Assembly: GCA_017551725.1 (NCBI GenBank)
Contig: JAFZKY010000056.1
Location: 1-40,275 of the forward strand
DNA: 40,275 nucleotides
Reading direction: 5' to 3'
Origin: Bacteroidales bacterium
Lineage (GTDB): Bacteria; Bacteroidota; Bacteroidia; Bacteroidales; WCHB1-69
In this document: piece after piece, positions 17,451-26,177 of the stretch
How the letters are laid out: the number at the start of each line of letters is the position of its first letter
How positions within the stretch are numbered: the stretch's first letter is position 1
The notes under the pieces: generated by a model
Databases searched by the model: none
Told to the model about the DNA's origin: nothing
Seen by the model: only the letters and a program-made list of their open reading frames with translations
Program-made: the position numbers and the translations under genes

Positions 17451-17478
17451 TCCATAATATAATAATGTATAATCACTA

Positions 17479-19707
17479 TTAGAGCAGGTGGACAGCCACG
17501 GTAAGACCAGCCATCACGATGGAGACCATGCTCATCAGCTTGATGAGGATGTTCAGGGACGGGCCGGAGGTGTCCTTGAAAGGATCGCCCACGGTGTCGC
17601 CCACCACGGTAGCCTTATGGTTATCGGAGCCCTTGCCGCCGAAGTTGCCTTCCTCGACAAACTTCTTGGCATTGTCCCAGGCACCGCCGGCGTTAGCCAT
17701 GAAGATAGCCAACACGAAGCCGGCGCCGAGGCCGCCAACGAGCAGACCGAGCACACCAGCCACGCCGAGGATCAGACCCGTAACGATGGGGGCCAGAATA
17801 GCGAGGATGGAGGGCAGCAGCATTTCGCGTTGCGCACCCTTGGTGGAGATTGCCACACAACGGGCGTAATCAGGCGTGCCCTCACCGGTGAGGATGCCCT
17901 TGATTTCGCGGAACTGGCGACGAACCTCTTCCACCATCTTCTGGGCAGCGCGACCCACCGCATTCATCGTGAGACCGCAGAACAGGAAGGCCATCATGGA
18001 GCCGATGAAGACACCCACGAGCACCTTCGGGTTCATCAGGGAAACATTATAATAATCCATGAAATCAATCAAGCTGGCTTGCGCCGTATCGACCACGCGA
18101 TTGCCAAGGTCGAGGGTATCCGTACCAATACGGATGAGGGCGATCTTGATCTCTTCCACGTATGAGGCAAGCAATGCGAGGGCGGTCAGAGCGGCGGAAC
18201 CGATGGCGAAACCCTTGCCCGTGGCAGCAGTCGTGTTGCCGAGAGCGTCGAGAGCGTCGGTACGTTTACGAACTTCGGGCTCCAGACCGCTCATCTCGGC
18301 GTTACCACCGGCGTTGTCGGCGATAGGACCGTAAGCGTCCGTGGCGAGGGTGATACCCAGCGTGGAAAGCATACCCACGGCGGCGATACCGATACCGTAG
18401 AGACCTTTGGAGAGGTTGACGGCGGTGAATTCAATATTGAAGCCATTGGCGCACAGGAAAGCAAGGATGATGGCCACACCGATGGTGAGCACCGGAATCA
18501 CAGTGGAGATCATACCCAAACCGATACCGGAGATGATGACCGTAGCCGGACCCGTCTGGGAGGACTCAGCCACCTTCTGGGTGGGTTTGAAGGATTGGGA
18601 GGTGTAGTATTCCGTTGATTTACCGATAATCACACCGGCGAGCAGACCGACCACCACAGAGAGGGAGACTTGCCACCAGATGATGTCAGTGGAATCCTTG
18701 AACAGCACATACATGATAGCGAAAGTGGCCACAGCAATGAGGATAGCGGCAGTGTTGGTACCACGGCTCAGAGCCTTCAACAGCTCGGTCATGCTGGCAT
18801 CCTCTTTCGTGCGTACGATGAAAATACCAATCACAGAAAGGATCACGCCCACAGCGGCGATCATCATAGGAGCAAGGATGGACTTCATCTGCATTTCAGC
18901 ACCGATGGTGGCGAAAGCGGCAGCACCGAGGGCCATCGTGGAAAGAATAGAACCGGCGTATGATTCGTACAGGTCGGCACCCATACCGGCCACGTCACCC
19001 ACATTGTCGCCCACGTTATCGGCGATGGTAGCAGGATTGCGCGGATCGTCTTCCGGGATGTTGTACTCCGTCTTGCCAACGAGGTCAGCGCCCACGTCAG
19101 CAGCCTTGGTGTAGATACCGCCACCCACACGGGCGAACAGGGCCTGCGTGGAAGCACCCATACCGAACGTCAGCATCGTGGTGGTGATGGTGGTCAAGGT
19201 AGCATGCTCACCGACCAGCTCCAGGAGACCAGTGCCTTTGAGGACGAGGAACCATGCGGACACATCCAACAAAGCAAGACCCACAACCGTAAGGCCCATG
19301 ACGGCACCGCTACGGAAAGCGACCTGCAGACCTTTGTTGAGGCTCTGACGGGCACCGTTGGCGGTACGTGCAGAGGCATACGTGGCGGTCTTCATACCGA
19401 GGAAGCCGGCCAAACCGGAGAAGAAACCACCGGTCAGGAAGGCGAACCACACCACCCCATTCTGCAGGTGGAAAATGGACATGATCAAGAACAGCACAGC
19501 GAGGATGACGAACACGATGCCCACCACCTTGTACTGCTGTTTCAGATAAGCCATAGCGCCCTTGCGGACGTGCGAGGCGATTTCACGCATGGTGGGCGTA
19601 CCCTCATCTTCCTTCAACATTCTGCGATAGAAGAAGAAGGCGAATCCCAATGCGACGATGGATGCGCAAAACACAATCCATACATACTTTACAAGATAAT
19701 CTTCCAT
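17479..19707 (-). CDS. hppA: Membrane-bound pyrophosphatase, K+-dependent type
   Basis: This 742-residue polytopic protein has about 16 membrane segments and matches the H+/Na+-translocating pyrophosphatase family. Catalytic motifs visible are [57 protein letters not shown] and [19 protein letters not shown]. The [10 protein letters not shown] segment has Ala where K+-independent enzymes have Lys, so this is predicted K+-dependent. It splits pyrophosphate and pumps cations out across the inner membrane; whether Na+, H+ or both cannot be read from sequence by eye. It is monocistronic, with a -7 box 69 bases upstream and a strong terminator, and is divergent from hemW. Confidence 0.96.
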   Translation of the reverse strand: MEDYLVKYVWIVFCASIVALGFAFFFYRRMLKEDEGTPTMREIASHVRKGAMAYLKQQYKVVGIVFVILAVLFLIMSIFHLQNGVVWFAFLTGGFFSGLAGFLGMKTATYASARTANGARQSLNKGLQVAFRSGAVMGLTVVGLALLDVSAWFLVLKGTGLLELVGEHATLTTITTTMLTFGMGASTQALFARVGGGIYTKAADVGADLVGKTEYNIPEDDPRNPATIADNVGDNVGDVAGMGADLYESYAGSILSTMALGAAAFATIGAEMQMKSILAPMMIAAVGVILSVIGIFIVRTKEDASMTELLKALSRGTNTAAILIAVATFAIMYVLFKDSTDIIWWQVSLSVVVGLLAGVIIGKSTEYYTSQSFKPTQKVAESSQTGPATVIISGIGLGMISTVIPVLTIGVAIILAFLCANGFNIEFTAVNLSKGLYGIGIAAVGMLSTLGITLATDAYGPIADNAGGNAEMSGLEPEVRKRTDALDALGNTTAATGKGFAIGSAALTALALLASYVEEIKIALIRIGTDTLDLGNRVVDTAQASLIDFMDYYNVSLMNPKVLVGVFIGSMMAFLFCGLTMNAVGRAAQKMVEEVRRQFREIKGILTGEGTPDYARCVAISTKGAQREMLLPSILAILAPIVTGLILGVAGVLGLLVGGLGAGFVLAIFMANAGGAWDNAKKFVEEGNFGGKGSDNHKATVVGDTVGDPFKDTSGPSLNILIKLMSMVSIVMAGLTVAVHLL

Positions 19708-19775
19708 AAGTAATTGATTTAAATTATTAATAGATTGGATTTTAGTTTCTAATTCACATTTTTAAAACAAAGTGG

Positions 19776-19783
19776 CAAAGATA
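19776..19783 (-). promoter_or_regulatory. -7 promoter box for hppA
   Basis: The minus strand reads TATCTTTG, giving an untranslated leader of roughly 60 bases. Confidence 0.7.
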
Positions 19784-19828
19784 ATAAAAAACTACCAAAC
19801 GAGGAAATCAAGAAAAGAAGAAAAAAAC

Positions 19829-19836
19829 TATCTTTG
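19829..19836 (+). promoter_or_regulatory. -7 promoter box for hemW
   Basis: TATCTTTG is 19 bases before the ATG at 19856. This excludes the upstream in-frame ATG at 19772, which would precede the promoter. Confidence 0.75.
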
Positions 19837-19855
19837 CCATTCAATTTCCAAGCAC

Positions 19856-20983
19856 ATGGCCGGCCTATACCTCCACATCCCCTTCTGCCGCAGCAAATGC
19901 ATCTACTGCGGCTTCTATTCGGTGGCGAATCTCCGCCAGAAAGAGGCTTTTCTCACCGCGTTGAAGAAAGAGATCCTCCTGCGCCGCGCCTACCTGGCCG
20001 GCCAGCCCGTGCGCACGCTCTACTTCGGCGGCGGCACGCCCAGCCTGCTCACCGGCGACGAGATTGCAGACATCCTGCAAACGCTGACGGACACCTTCCC
20101 CGTGGAGCGGGACGCGGAGATCACCCTGGAGGCCAATCCCGAGCAGCTCACGCCCGACTACTGCCGCACCCTGCACGACTTGGGCATCAACCGCCTCAGC
20201 ATCGGGGTGCAGTCGTTCCAGGACGCCGTGCTGCGCTTCATGGGGCGGCGGCACACCGCAGCCCAGGCATTGGAAGCCGTGCGCAACGCTGCCGCCGCCG
20301 GCATCGACAACCTCTCCATCGACCTCATTTACGGCGTGGCGGAACGCCCCGACGACCAGTGGGCCGAGGACATCGAGACGGCCTTGTCCATGCCCATCCG
20401 GCATCTCTCCTGCTACGCCCTCACGCCCGAGGAGAACTCCATCCTCTACAAGCAGATACAACGCCGCACGCATGCGCCCGTGGACGACGAGCAGGCCGCC
20501 CGACAATACGGACAGTTGTGCCGCAGGCTGCAGCAGACGCCGTTCCGGCACTACGAGGTGTCGAACTTTGCCGTGGAGGGCTACGAGTCGCGCCACAACT
20601 CCGCCTACTGGGACCACACGCCCTACCTCGGCCTCGGTCCGGAAGCGCACTCCTTCAACGGGCAAAGCCGCCAGTGGAACCCGGCAAACCTTGGGCAATA
20701 CCTGCACAACATCGAAGAGGGCATCCACTTTGAGGAACAGGAAATGCTGGACGACACAGCATTGTACAATGAAACCCTTTTGCTCTCGCTACGCACACGT
20801 AAAGGGCTGGATTTGCCATACATACAGAGCCGTTTTGGAGCGGAGCGGATCCAACAATTGCTCCACTATTTCCATCATTCGGTAAATCCAAGTTTTTATG
20901 AGGAAGAAGCCGGCCGTCTCCGTCTGACGGAATCCGGCCTGTGGTTCGCCGACGGCATCGCGGGCGACGCATTTGAGCTGTAA
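19856..20983 (+). CDS. hemW: HemW-like radical SAM protein
   Basis: This 375-residue protein starts MAGLYLHIPFCRSKCIYCGF, giving the radical-SAM cysteines C11, C15 and C18. It continues with the GGGTPSLL motif (~61), SIGVQSF, and NLSIDLIYG, then an HNSAYWDHTPYLGLGPEAHSF segment and a HemN C-terminal-like domain with TRKGLD. Length and motifs fit HemW, a heme-binding chaperone related to, but not active as, the coproporphyrinogen oxidase HemN. HemW has Phe rather than a fourth Cys after the cluster motif, as here. It often sits alone, as here; no heme genes adjoin. Confidence 0.92.
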   Translation: MAGLYLHIPFCRSKCIYCGFYSVANLRQKEAFLTALKKEILLRRAYLAGQPVRTLYFGGGTPSLLTGDEIADILQTLTDTFPVERDAEITLEANPEQLTPDYCRTLHDLGINRLSIGVQSFQDAVLRFMGRRHTAAQALEAVRNAAAAGIDNLSIDLIYGVAERPDDQWAEDIETALSMPIRHLSCYALTPEENSILYKQIQRRTHAPVDDEQAARQYGQLCRRLQQTPFRHYEVSNFAVEGYESRHNSAYWDHTPYLGLGPEAHSFNGQSRQWNPANLGQYLHNIEEGIHFEEQEMLDDTALYNETLLLSLRTRKGLDLPYIQSRFGAERIQQLLHYFHHSVNPSFYEEEAGRLRLTESGLWFADGIAGDAFEL

Positions 20984-21071
20984 GCGAAGTGTGGGGAAAG
21001 GCATGGGAATAGAACGTACAAAGTCCAAGTTATAAAAGTGCGACGGGTGAAGTTCCATTTCTTGTGCCATA

Positions 21072-21521
21072 TTATTTGATGAAAGACAAGCATAACACGC
21101 TGCCCGCGGATAAGTTCGAGGCTTTTGCCGTGAAGAAAATGTTTTTTGCCACAAATTTTCTTGCGTCATGGTATTGACACAACTCTATATTTCGTCGTGT
21201 TCCTGAGACTTGTTTTCCTCGTTTGGGCGAATGAAACCGATGGGGCGGGACGGGATAGACAAAGGCATACGGCTGAAAACGCTGCTTTTGAACGGACTTT
21301 GCGGTCACAAATTGTGACCGCAAAACAGTATCACCTTCATTACCAAAAGAATAGACACTCTTTACTTGCGCTCTTATTATGTTCCATTCCTCTTTTGAGA
21401 GTTGAAACATAAAATCCTCCCCTTCAAAGCGCTTAATATTTCTTTTCACCGCCTGATTTAGTGCTTTTGTTTCCACATGATACAGTCGTGCGAGATCAAA
21501 GCTGATTCGTGTGCTGCCCAT
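21072..21521 (-). pseudogene. Degraded ORF6N-domain (KilA-N-like) gene
   Basis: The 149-codon frame carries the ORF6N core: FDLARLYHVETKALNQAVKRNIKRF, DFMFQLSKEEWN, LRSQFVTAK and QPYAF. Intact relatives continue after PYAF with TEQGVAML and a helical tail. Here the text changes to VYPVPPHRFHSPKR and nothing recognisable follows. The N-terminal residues before FDLAR are also atypical and a stop lies 13 codons upstream of the ATG. I therefore read it as a truncated or frameshifted remnant rather than a working gene. ORF6N proteins are phage-type DNA-binding regulators. No promoter box was found. Confidence 0.6.
21298..21324. repeat. Perfect 27-bp palindrome in the ORF6N remnant
   Basis: TTTGCGGTCACAA (21298-21310), one central base, and its exact complement TTGTGACCGCAAA (21312-21324). 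On the minus strand it encodes LRSQFVTAK; on the plus strand the same DNA can encode LRSQIVTAK. Confidence 0.9.
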
Positions 21522-21682
21522 CTGGAAAATCCCAATTCTCGACTACCTTGCCCCATTTCCTTCCAAATAGATGTGTAAAATTTAACTATTGATTGTTAAA
21601 GACTAAACACATTATTTCAATCACTTGATTATCAATAGCAAAAAATTTTCAATATTCTATTGAAAATCGGGGATTGTTATTG
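21522..21682. other. AT-rich intergenic stretch
   Basis: No gene or repeat is supported here. The DNA is rich in A and T (for example AAAAATTTTCAATATTCTATT near 21640) and ends at the promoter of the first DUF5618 gene. The stretch 20984-21071 between hemW and the ORF6N remnant likewise holds nothing I can support. Confidence 0.5.
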
Positions 21683-21690
21683 TATATTTG
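21660..21690 (+). promoter_or_regulatory. Promoter of the first DUF5618 gene
   Basis: The -7 box TATATTTG (21683-21690) has a TTG (21660-21662) 20 bases upstream, a fair match to the Bacteroidetes -33/-7 spacing. The ATG is 37 bases downstream of the box. Confidence 0.65.
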
Positions 21691-21727
21691 CGGCCTAAAA
21701 CATTAACAAATAATAAACAAATATATC

Positions 21728-22126
21728 ATGAAGAAAAATCCCATTGAAGAGGCCTGGAGGTATGTGGCCAATGCGAAGGAGGTCATCAAGAAGGCCAACT
21801 ACGACCCCGAGGTGAAAATCTACACCGACAGCAAGTACATCAAGATGGCAGGGAACACCCTGTGGAATGGATGCCTGATTGCCCTGGATGCGGCACTACA
21901 GGTGCGCAACGGCAAGGGCCGTCCATCGATAGAAAAGTACAAAGAGGCGGCGGGCAAGCGCGATCGGAAGTTGCTGGCCTCCATCCTGGCCGGCTACGAC
22001 ATCATGCATCTGGTCATGGGTTACGATGGTAATAGAGACAAAAAGATCTGCGGCGTTGGTTTCGAGTATGCTTCCGACATCATCAACCGCTGCGCAAAAT
22101 TATGCCCAGGGAATTGCCAGGCGTAA
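21728..22126 (+). CDS. DUF5618 family protein, copy 1
   Basis: This 132-residue protein is small, soluble and likely all-helical (NPIEEAWRYVANAKEVIKKA, then DSKYIKMAGNTLWNGCLIALDAAL). I recognise it as DUF5618-like, a Bacteroidetes family of unknown function. A helical bundle of this kind resembles HEPN-type proteins, but I see no R..4-6..H RNase motif, so no activity should be inferred. It has its own promoter (-7 box 21683-21690). A near-identical paralogue follows 62 bases later. The C-terminal 40 residues (YDIMHLVMGYDGNRDKKICGVGFEYASDIINRCAKL) diverge from that copy. Confidence 0.75.
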   Translation: MKKNPIEEAWRYVANAKEVIKKANYDPEVKIYTDSKYIKMAGNTLWNGCLIALDAALQVRNGKGRPSIEKYKEAAGKRDRKLLASILAGYDIMHLVMGYDGNRDKKICGVGFEYASDIINRCAKLCPGNCQA

Positions 22127-22413
22127 AAATGAATCGGAGATACTTGTTACATCTTTGCAGACTCAAACATCAATAAAACACAGCGAGTATGGAAAAGAAA
22201 GATCCCATTGAAGAGGCCCGGAGGTACGTGGCCAATGCGAAGGAGGTCATCAAGAAGGCCAACTACGACCCCGAGGTGAAAATCTACACCGACAGCAAGT
22301 ACATCAAGATGGCGGGGAACACCCTGTGGAACGGATGCCTGATTGCCCTGGATGCGGCACTACAGGTGCGCAACGGTAAGGGCCGTCCGTCGATAGAAAA
22401 GTACAAAGAGGCA
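21738..22413 (+). repeat. 212-bp direct repeat linking the DUF5618 genes
   Basis: Bases 21738-21949 match 22202-22413 at about 97% (six differences, one changing an amino acid), with a 464-base offset. The homology stops sharply; downstream the two copies differ at most third positions and several residues. Confidence 0.85.
22150..22157 (+). promoter_or_regulatory. Weak -7-like box before DUF5618 copy 2
   Basis: CATCTTTG is one base from the consensus and 31 bases before the ATG at 22189. The second gene may also be read from the upstream promoter. Confidence 0.35.
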
Positions 22414-22590
22414 GCCGCGTGCCGCGACCGCAAACTGCTGGCAAGTATCGTGGCAGGATATGACACCATGCATCTGTACATGGGTTACGATGGCACGAAA
22501 GACAAACAGGTGTGCGATGCAGGCTTTGACAAAGCCATCGCCATCATCAACCGCTGTGCAAAACTATGCCCGGGGAACAATCAGGCGTGA
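22189..22590 (+). CDS. DUF5618 family protein, copy 2
   Basis: This 133-residue paralogue of the preceding gene shares DPIEEARRYVANAKEVIKKA and the whole N-terminal 75 residues almost unchanged. The second half differs (YDTMHLYMGYDGTKDKQVCDAGFDKAIAIINRCAKL). Charge and helix pattern are kept, so both copies look functional. The stop lies 9 bases from the stop of the convergent VWA gene, with no hairpin between them. Function is unknown. The tandem arrangement may serve as a heteromer or reflect a recent duplication. Confidence 0.75.
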   Translation: MEKKDPIEEARRYVANAKEVIKKANYDPEVKIYTDSKYIKMAGNTLWNGCLIALDAALQVRNGKGRPSIEKYKEAAACRDRKLLASIVAGYDTMHLYMGYDGTKDKQVCDAGFDKAIAIINRCAKLCPGNNQA

Positions 22591-22599
22591 CAAAGAAAA

Positions 22600-24267
22600 C
22601 TATTTCCCGAAACGATAGCCCACGTTCAGAGAGAAATTGAAATAGGCATATCTCGGTTTCTCAACGGGAGCTTCCGGATTCTCGACAAGCGTTGCAGCCG
22701 TCGGGTAGTAAGAGGATTTGTGGCCGCCAACAGCCGCATCCAGGAAGAAATAGAGACGGCTACGCGTAGTCAAACCAAGTCGAAGCATTACACCAGCACC
22801 GAAGAAATCCTGTTGAAATTCATAGCCTTCCATCTTCTTGCCATGATTTAAGAAAGTGGTCGGGAAACGCATATCCAGACCCGCGCCCAACATGAAGGCT
22901 TTGGCGTTCACATAATCGCCAAACAGGAACAAAGGACCAACATCCAACCGCGTGGGGCCGGCAATGCAATAATCCAAAGAAACAAGCCCACCTATGGCCG
23001 CCTTATTCTTCGGAATAGCGAAATCCAACCCAATGGAGGGACCGCCGAAGAATTTGGGCGCCACCTCAAAATCCAATCCGGCGTTCAAGCCGAAGAAGGC
23101 CTTATAGGGTTTGGTCGCAGGCGATTGTTTATCCTCAATGATGGGTTCAACGGTCGTCTCCACCGGCGTGGCAGTGAAATCGTTGCCGAGAGTCCAACGA
23201 ACCTTGCCCTGGTGCGCGCTGGGCACATAGCAGGTCAGGTTCTGCCAACGCTTGATGAGCTCCTGGGCCATCTTCTCGAACTGGGCCTCCAATTGGTTGA
23301 AGTCGTCCAACAGGAACGGCTCTTCAGAAGAAATCCCCTGGAACACAGCCTTATACAATTTGTTATCTTCCGCCACATCGTTGCCACGGATGGCAATCAC
23401 ATAGCTTTTGAGGTTGGAGCCTTTGATATTTCGATTCACAACATTGTCGCGCACATATTTGAAGTAGGGATTTTCCAAGCCTTTTTCCGGCACACCCAAC
23501 GAAGGATCCATCGAGTGGTTGTCGTAGCCATCGGTGAAAGAGACCATGCAAGCGTAGTCGAACTTCTCGGCGTCGGTGGCGGAGAGGCGATCCACGTAGG
23601 AGGTGATCATATCAGCACCCTTGCGCATCGCGTAATAGAGGGCCGTGTTGTTGTAGAGAGTGAGACCTTGGATGAAGCGGGTCATCTCGTCGCGCGACTG
23701 GGCGGTCAGCGGCTCGATTTCGCGCACCATCTTGTCGGCGTTGCCCATCGTGTTGAAGCCCATGATACCGAGGCGGATGCTGCCGTCGGGCGAGGCGTTG
23801 TAGAGGATGTTGATGAACTTGGTGGCGCTGTTTTTCAGTTTCTCGAAGTTGGTCTCGCCAAGGGAAGTACTGCAGTCGAGCACCAGCATCACCACCATCA
23901 CCTTGTCGGTCTCGAAGTTCTGCTGGGCATCCTTCACCTCGCTGTCGCGCTGCCAGGTGTTGGTTTTCCCATTATACTGCCACTTCCAGAATTTCAAGCC
24001 GCCGGCAAAACCCTCGGAGTAGTCGGTGCTGGCCTTGTCGAAGGTGAAGGAGATGGACTCGTCGGATTCCACCTTGCCGTAGATGGTCTCCACCGGGGTG
24101 AAGTAGATACCCCGCGAGGTGATGTTGGTGAGCTGATAGACGAACCGTCCGTTCTGGTCCTGGGTGATGGAATAATCACCTTCAATATAATATTTGGCCT
24201 TCTCGGCCTGGGCAAATGTGGACAATCCGCCCAACACGCAGAGCATTAGCAACAATATTTTTTTCAT
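22600..24267 (-). CDS. Secreted VWA domain protein with C-terminal beta-barrel
   Basis: This 555-residue protein has a signal peptide (to about residue 20, LSTFAQ). Residues 21-120 form a beta-rich segment of unknown type. A von Willebrand factor A domain follows (about 123-330), with a MIDAS start VMLVLDCSTSLGE (Asp131, Ser133, Ser135), a T in YNNTALYYAM and a second acidic site SFTDGYDNHS. After a linker at ~355-385 comes a ~170-residue barrel-like region (FFGLNAGLDFEVAPKFFGGPSIGLDF, LGLTTRSRLYFFLDAAVGGHKSSYYPT), ending with an aromatic FNFSLNVGYRFGK. This implies an outer-membrane anchor with the VWA metal-dependent adhesion domain facing either side. I know no named protein with this order. 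It has its own -7 box. Confidence 0.8.
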   Translation of the reverse strand: MKKILLLMLCVLGGLSTFAQAEKAKYYIEGDYSITQDQNGRFVYQLTNITSRGIYFTPVETIYGKVESDESISFTFDKASTDYSEGFAGGLKFWKWQYNGKTNTWQRDSEVKDAQQNFETDKVMVVMLVLDCSTSLGETNFEKLKNSATKFINILYNASPDGSIRLGIMGFNTMGNADKMVREIEPLTAQSRDEMTRFIQGLTLYNNTALYYAMRKGADMITSYVDRLSATDAEKFDYACMVSFTDGYDNHSMDPSLGVPEKGLENPYFKYVRDNVVNRNIKGSNLKSYVIAIRGNDVAEDNKLYKAVFQGISSEEPFLLDDFNQLEAQFEKMAQELIKRWQNLTCYVPSAHQGKVRWTLGNDFTATPVETTVEPIIEDKQSPATKPYKAFFGLNAGLDFEVAPKFFGGPSIGLDFAIPKNKAAIGGLVSLDYCIAGPTRLDVGPLFLFGDYVNAKAFMLGAGLDMRFPTTFLNHGKKMEGYEFQQDFFGAGVMLRLGLTTRSRLYFFLDAAVGGHKSSYYPTAATLVENPEAPVEKPRYAYFNFSLNVGYRFGK

Positions 24268-24310
24268 AGCACAAAAATTTATTCTATTAACATTAAAAAC
24301 AATTATTTAT

Positions 24311-24331
24311 TGCCTTGGGCACAACAAGGCA
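24311..24331 (-). other. Small hairpin in the VWA gene leader
   Basis: TGCCTTG (24311-24317) pairs perfectly with CAAGGCA (24325-24331) around a 7-base loop, between the -7 box and the ATG. It may be a leader structure; no riboswitch class is recognised. Confidence 0.4.
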
Positions 24332-24349
24332 GTATCTATAATTAGCAGC

Positions 24350-24357
24350 CAAAAGTA
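24350..24357 (-). promoter_or_regulatory. -7 promoter box for the VWA gene
   Basis: The minus strand reads TACTTTTG, 82 bases before the ATG, giving an unusually long leader containing a 7-bp hairpin. Confidence 0.6.
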
Positions 24358-24471
24358 AAGAAAAAGCATGGACTATTTCAAGGTTTCACAAATAGTTGTC
24401 AACCGTGGATTTTGAATAACCCGACCTCATCCATCATCTGAATAATTGTGTAAGGAATCACGTTTTTTTCT

Positions 24472-24479
24472 TATTTTTG
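24472..24479 (+). promoter_or_regulatory. -7 promoter box for the GH20 gene
   Basis: TATTTTTG lies 20 bases before the ATG at 24500. Any start upstream of it can be excluded. Confidence 0.7.
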
Positions 24480-24499
24480 CATCGAAAATAAAGATGATT

Positions 24500-26113
24500 A
24501 TGAAACGTATATACACCATTCTCGCACTTTGCGGATTATTGCTGCTGACGGGCGGCTGCGGCAAGCAGAAACCCATCGTCATCATTCCGAATCCTGTGGA
24601 ATGTACCCCGAAGTCCGGCACCTTCACCATCGACGGCGAAACGTTCCTCTGCTTCGAAAACATCGACGGGGCGGACAAATCGCTAATGAAAATCATCCGC
24701 GACGAATATACATCCACATTCAAAATCACACCCAATCTTGGGGATGAGAAGAGTGCGCGGACAAACTATATCCTCTTTAAGATCAATGCAAAACCCGACA
24801 ACACGCTGGGCGACGAAGGTTACACGCTCACGGTGAAACGACACCGTGTGGTGGCCACCGCCAACACGCCGCAGGGGTTGTTCTACGCCTTCCAGACGCT
24901 GTTGCAGATGAGCTACGCCGACCAGCTGGCGGAATCCAAGACCATCACCCTGCCCTGCGCCCACATCACCGACTATCCCCGGTTCGCCTACCGAGGGGCA
25001 CATCTGGACGTGTCGCGCCACTTCTTCGACGTGAAGTTTGTGAAAGAATACCTGGACCTCATGGCCACCTACAAACTCAACAAGTTCCACTGGCACCTCA
25101 CCGATGACCACGGATGGCGCATCCAGATAGACAAATATCCTGGGCTGACGGCCATCGGCGCATGGCGGCCCGAACGCAAAACGTGGGACACCCTTCATCC
25201 GGTGCAGCCAGAGGAGCCCATGACCTACGGCGGCTTCTACACCAAGGATCAGGTGCGCGACATCATCCAGTACGCCGCCGAACGCTACATCGACATCATT
25301 CCGGAGATTGAAATCCCCGGGCATTGCAGCGCCATCCTCGCCGCATACCCGCAGTTCGCCTGCGACGACTACCCCTACACCGTGGCCGTGGGTCCCTACT
25401 GGCCGCCCAAAGCCATCATGTGCGCCGGCAACGACGACGTGCTCACCTTCTACCAGAATGTGCTCTCCGAAATCGCCGAACTGTTCCCCTACCCTTACAT
25501 CCACATCGGCGGCGACGAAGCCTTCAACGACAACTGGCAGGTGTGTCCCAAATGCCAGCAGCGCATCGCCGACCTGAAATTAGCTGACGAGATGGCCCTG
25601 CAGCAGTGGCTCATGGACCAGATAGACCATCATCTCCAGAAATCCGGCAAAAAGGCCATCATCTGGGACGACATCGTGTCCGACGACATGGTAAACCAGT
25701 CCACCATCATGTGCTGGCAGGGACCGGATGCCGCCCGCACCGCCGCCAAGCACGGCAACGACATCATCCTGTGCCCCACCTCTCACTGCTATTTCAACTT
25801 CTACCAAGCCGATCCGGAGACGGAACCGCTGGCCATGACCGGCCTCATCACGCTGGAGAAGGCATACACCTTCGACCCTGTGCCCGACGGGCTGGACAAA
25901 GAGCAGCTGAAGCACATCTTGGGCGGACAATGCAACCTGTGGACAGAGTTCATCAACACGCCTGAGCAGGCCGAATACATGCTGTTGCCTCGTATGTGCG
26001 CGCTGGCCGAATGTGTCTGGACACCAACCGACCGAAAAGAGTGGAAGAACTTCTCCGCCCGCACCGAATACCATCGGCAGATGCTGAAGAAACACGGTTT
26101 CAATTGCCACTAA
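24500..26113 (+). CDS. GH20 beta-N-acetylhexosaminidase lipoprotein
   Basis: This 537-residue lipoprotein has a signal-II peptide with lipobox LTGGC (Cys20). An N-terminal GH20b-like domain (about 25-155) is followed by the TIM barrel (about 160-510): RGAHLDVSRHFFDV, FHWHLTDDHGWRIQI, EIPGHCSA, and the catalytic pair HIGGDE (Asp339, Glu340). Later W residues (IIWDDIV, MCWQG, LWTE) line the sugar pocket. Such enzymes release terminal GlcNAc or GalNAc from glycans, chitin fragments or mucin through substrate-assisted catalysis. Start MKRIYTIL at 24500 is chosen for its signal peptide; an ATG two codons upstream (24494) is equally possible. A hairpin terminator follows. No glycan-uptake (SusCD) genes are next to it. 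Confidence 0.93.
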   Translation: MKRIYTILALCGLLLLTGGCGKQKPIVIIPNPVECTPKSGTFTIDGETFLCFENIDGADKSLMKIIRDEYTSTFKITPNLGDEKSARTNYILFKINAKPDNTLGDEGYTLTVKRHRVVATANTPQGLFYAFQTLLQMSYADQLAESKTITLPCAHITDYPRFAYRGAHLDVSRHFFDVKFVKEYLDLMATYKLNKFHWHLTDDHGWRIQIDKYPGLTAIGAWRPERKTWDTLHPVQPEEPMTYGGFYTKDQVRDIIQYAAERYIDIIPEIEIPGHCSAILAAYPQFACDDYPYTVAVGPYWPPKAIMCAGNDDVLTFYQNVLSEIAELFPYPYIHIGGDEAFNDNWQVCPKCQQRIADLKLADEMALQQWLMDQIDHHLQKSGKKAIIWDDIVSDDMVNQSTIMCWQGPDAARTAAKHGNDIILCPTSHCYFNFYQADPETEPLAMTGLITLEKAYTFDPVPDGLDKEQLKHILGGQCNLWTEFINTPEQAEYMLLPRMCALAECVWTPTDRKEWKNFSARTEYHRQMLKKHGFNCH

Positions 26114-26118
26114 AACAG

Positions 26119-26156
26119 ACGAGGGAGATGCCTGAGACATCTCCCTCGTTTTTTTC
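26119..26156 (+). terminator. Rho-independent terminator after the GH20 gene
   Basis: A 12-bp perfect stem (26119-26130 with 26138-26149), a 7-base loop and a T-run (26149-26156). It lies between convergent genes and may also serve the minus-strand lipoprotein. Confidence 0.9.
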
Positions 26157-26177
26157 TCCTACCCTCAAAGCATCCGG

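Noticed and set aside
20789-21169. Minus-strand frame after the ORF6N remnant as its continuation
   Set aside because: Reading the other frames past PYAF gives no TEQGVAML-like text, so a simple frameshift does not restore the family.
21146-21412. Plus-strand ORF of 88 codons with an LRSQIVTAK word
   Set aside because: The word arises only because the palindrome reads the same on both strands; the rest has no family likeness.
21738-22413. Direct repeats read as a CRISPR or mobile element
   Set aside because: Only two copies, 212 bp long, inside two intact paralogous genes, with no terminal repeats or target duplications.
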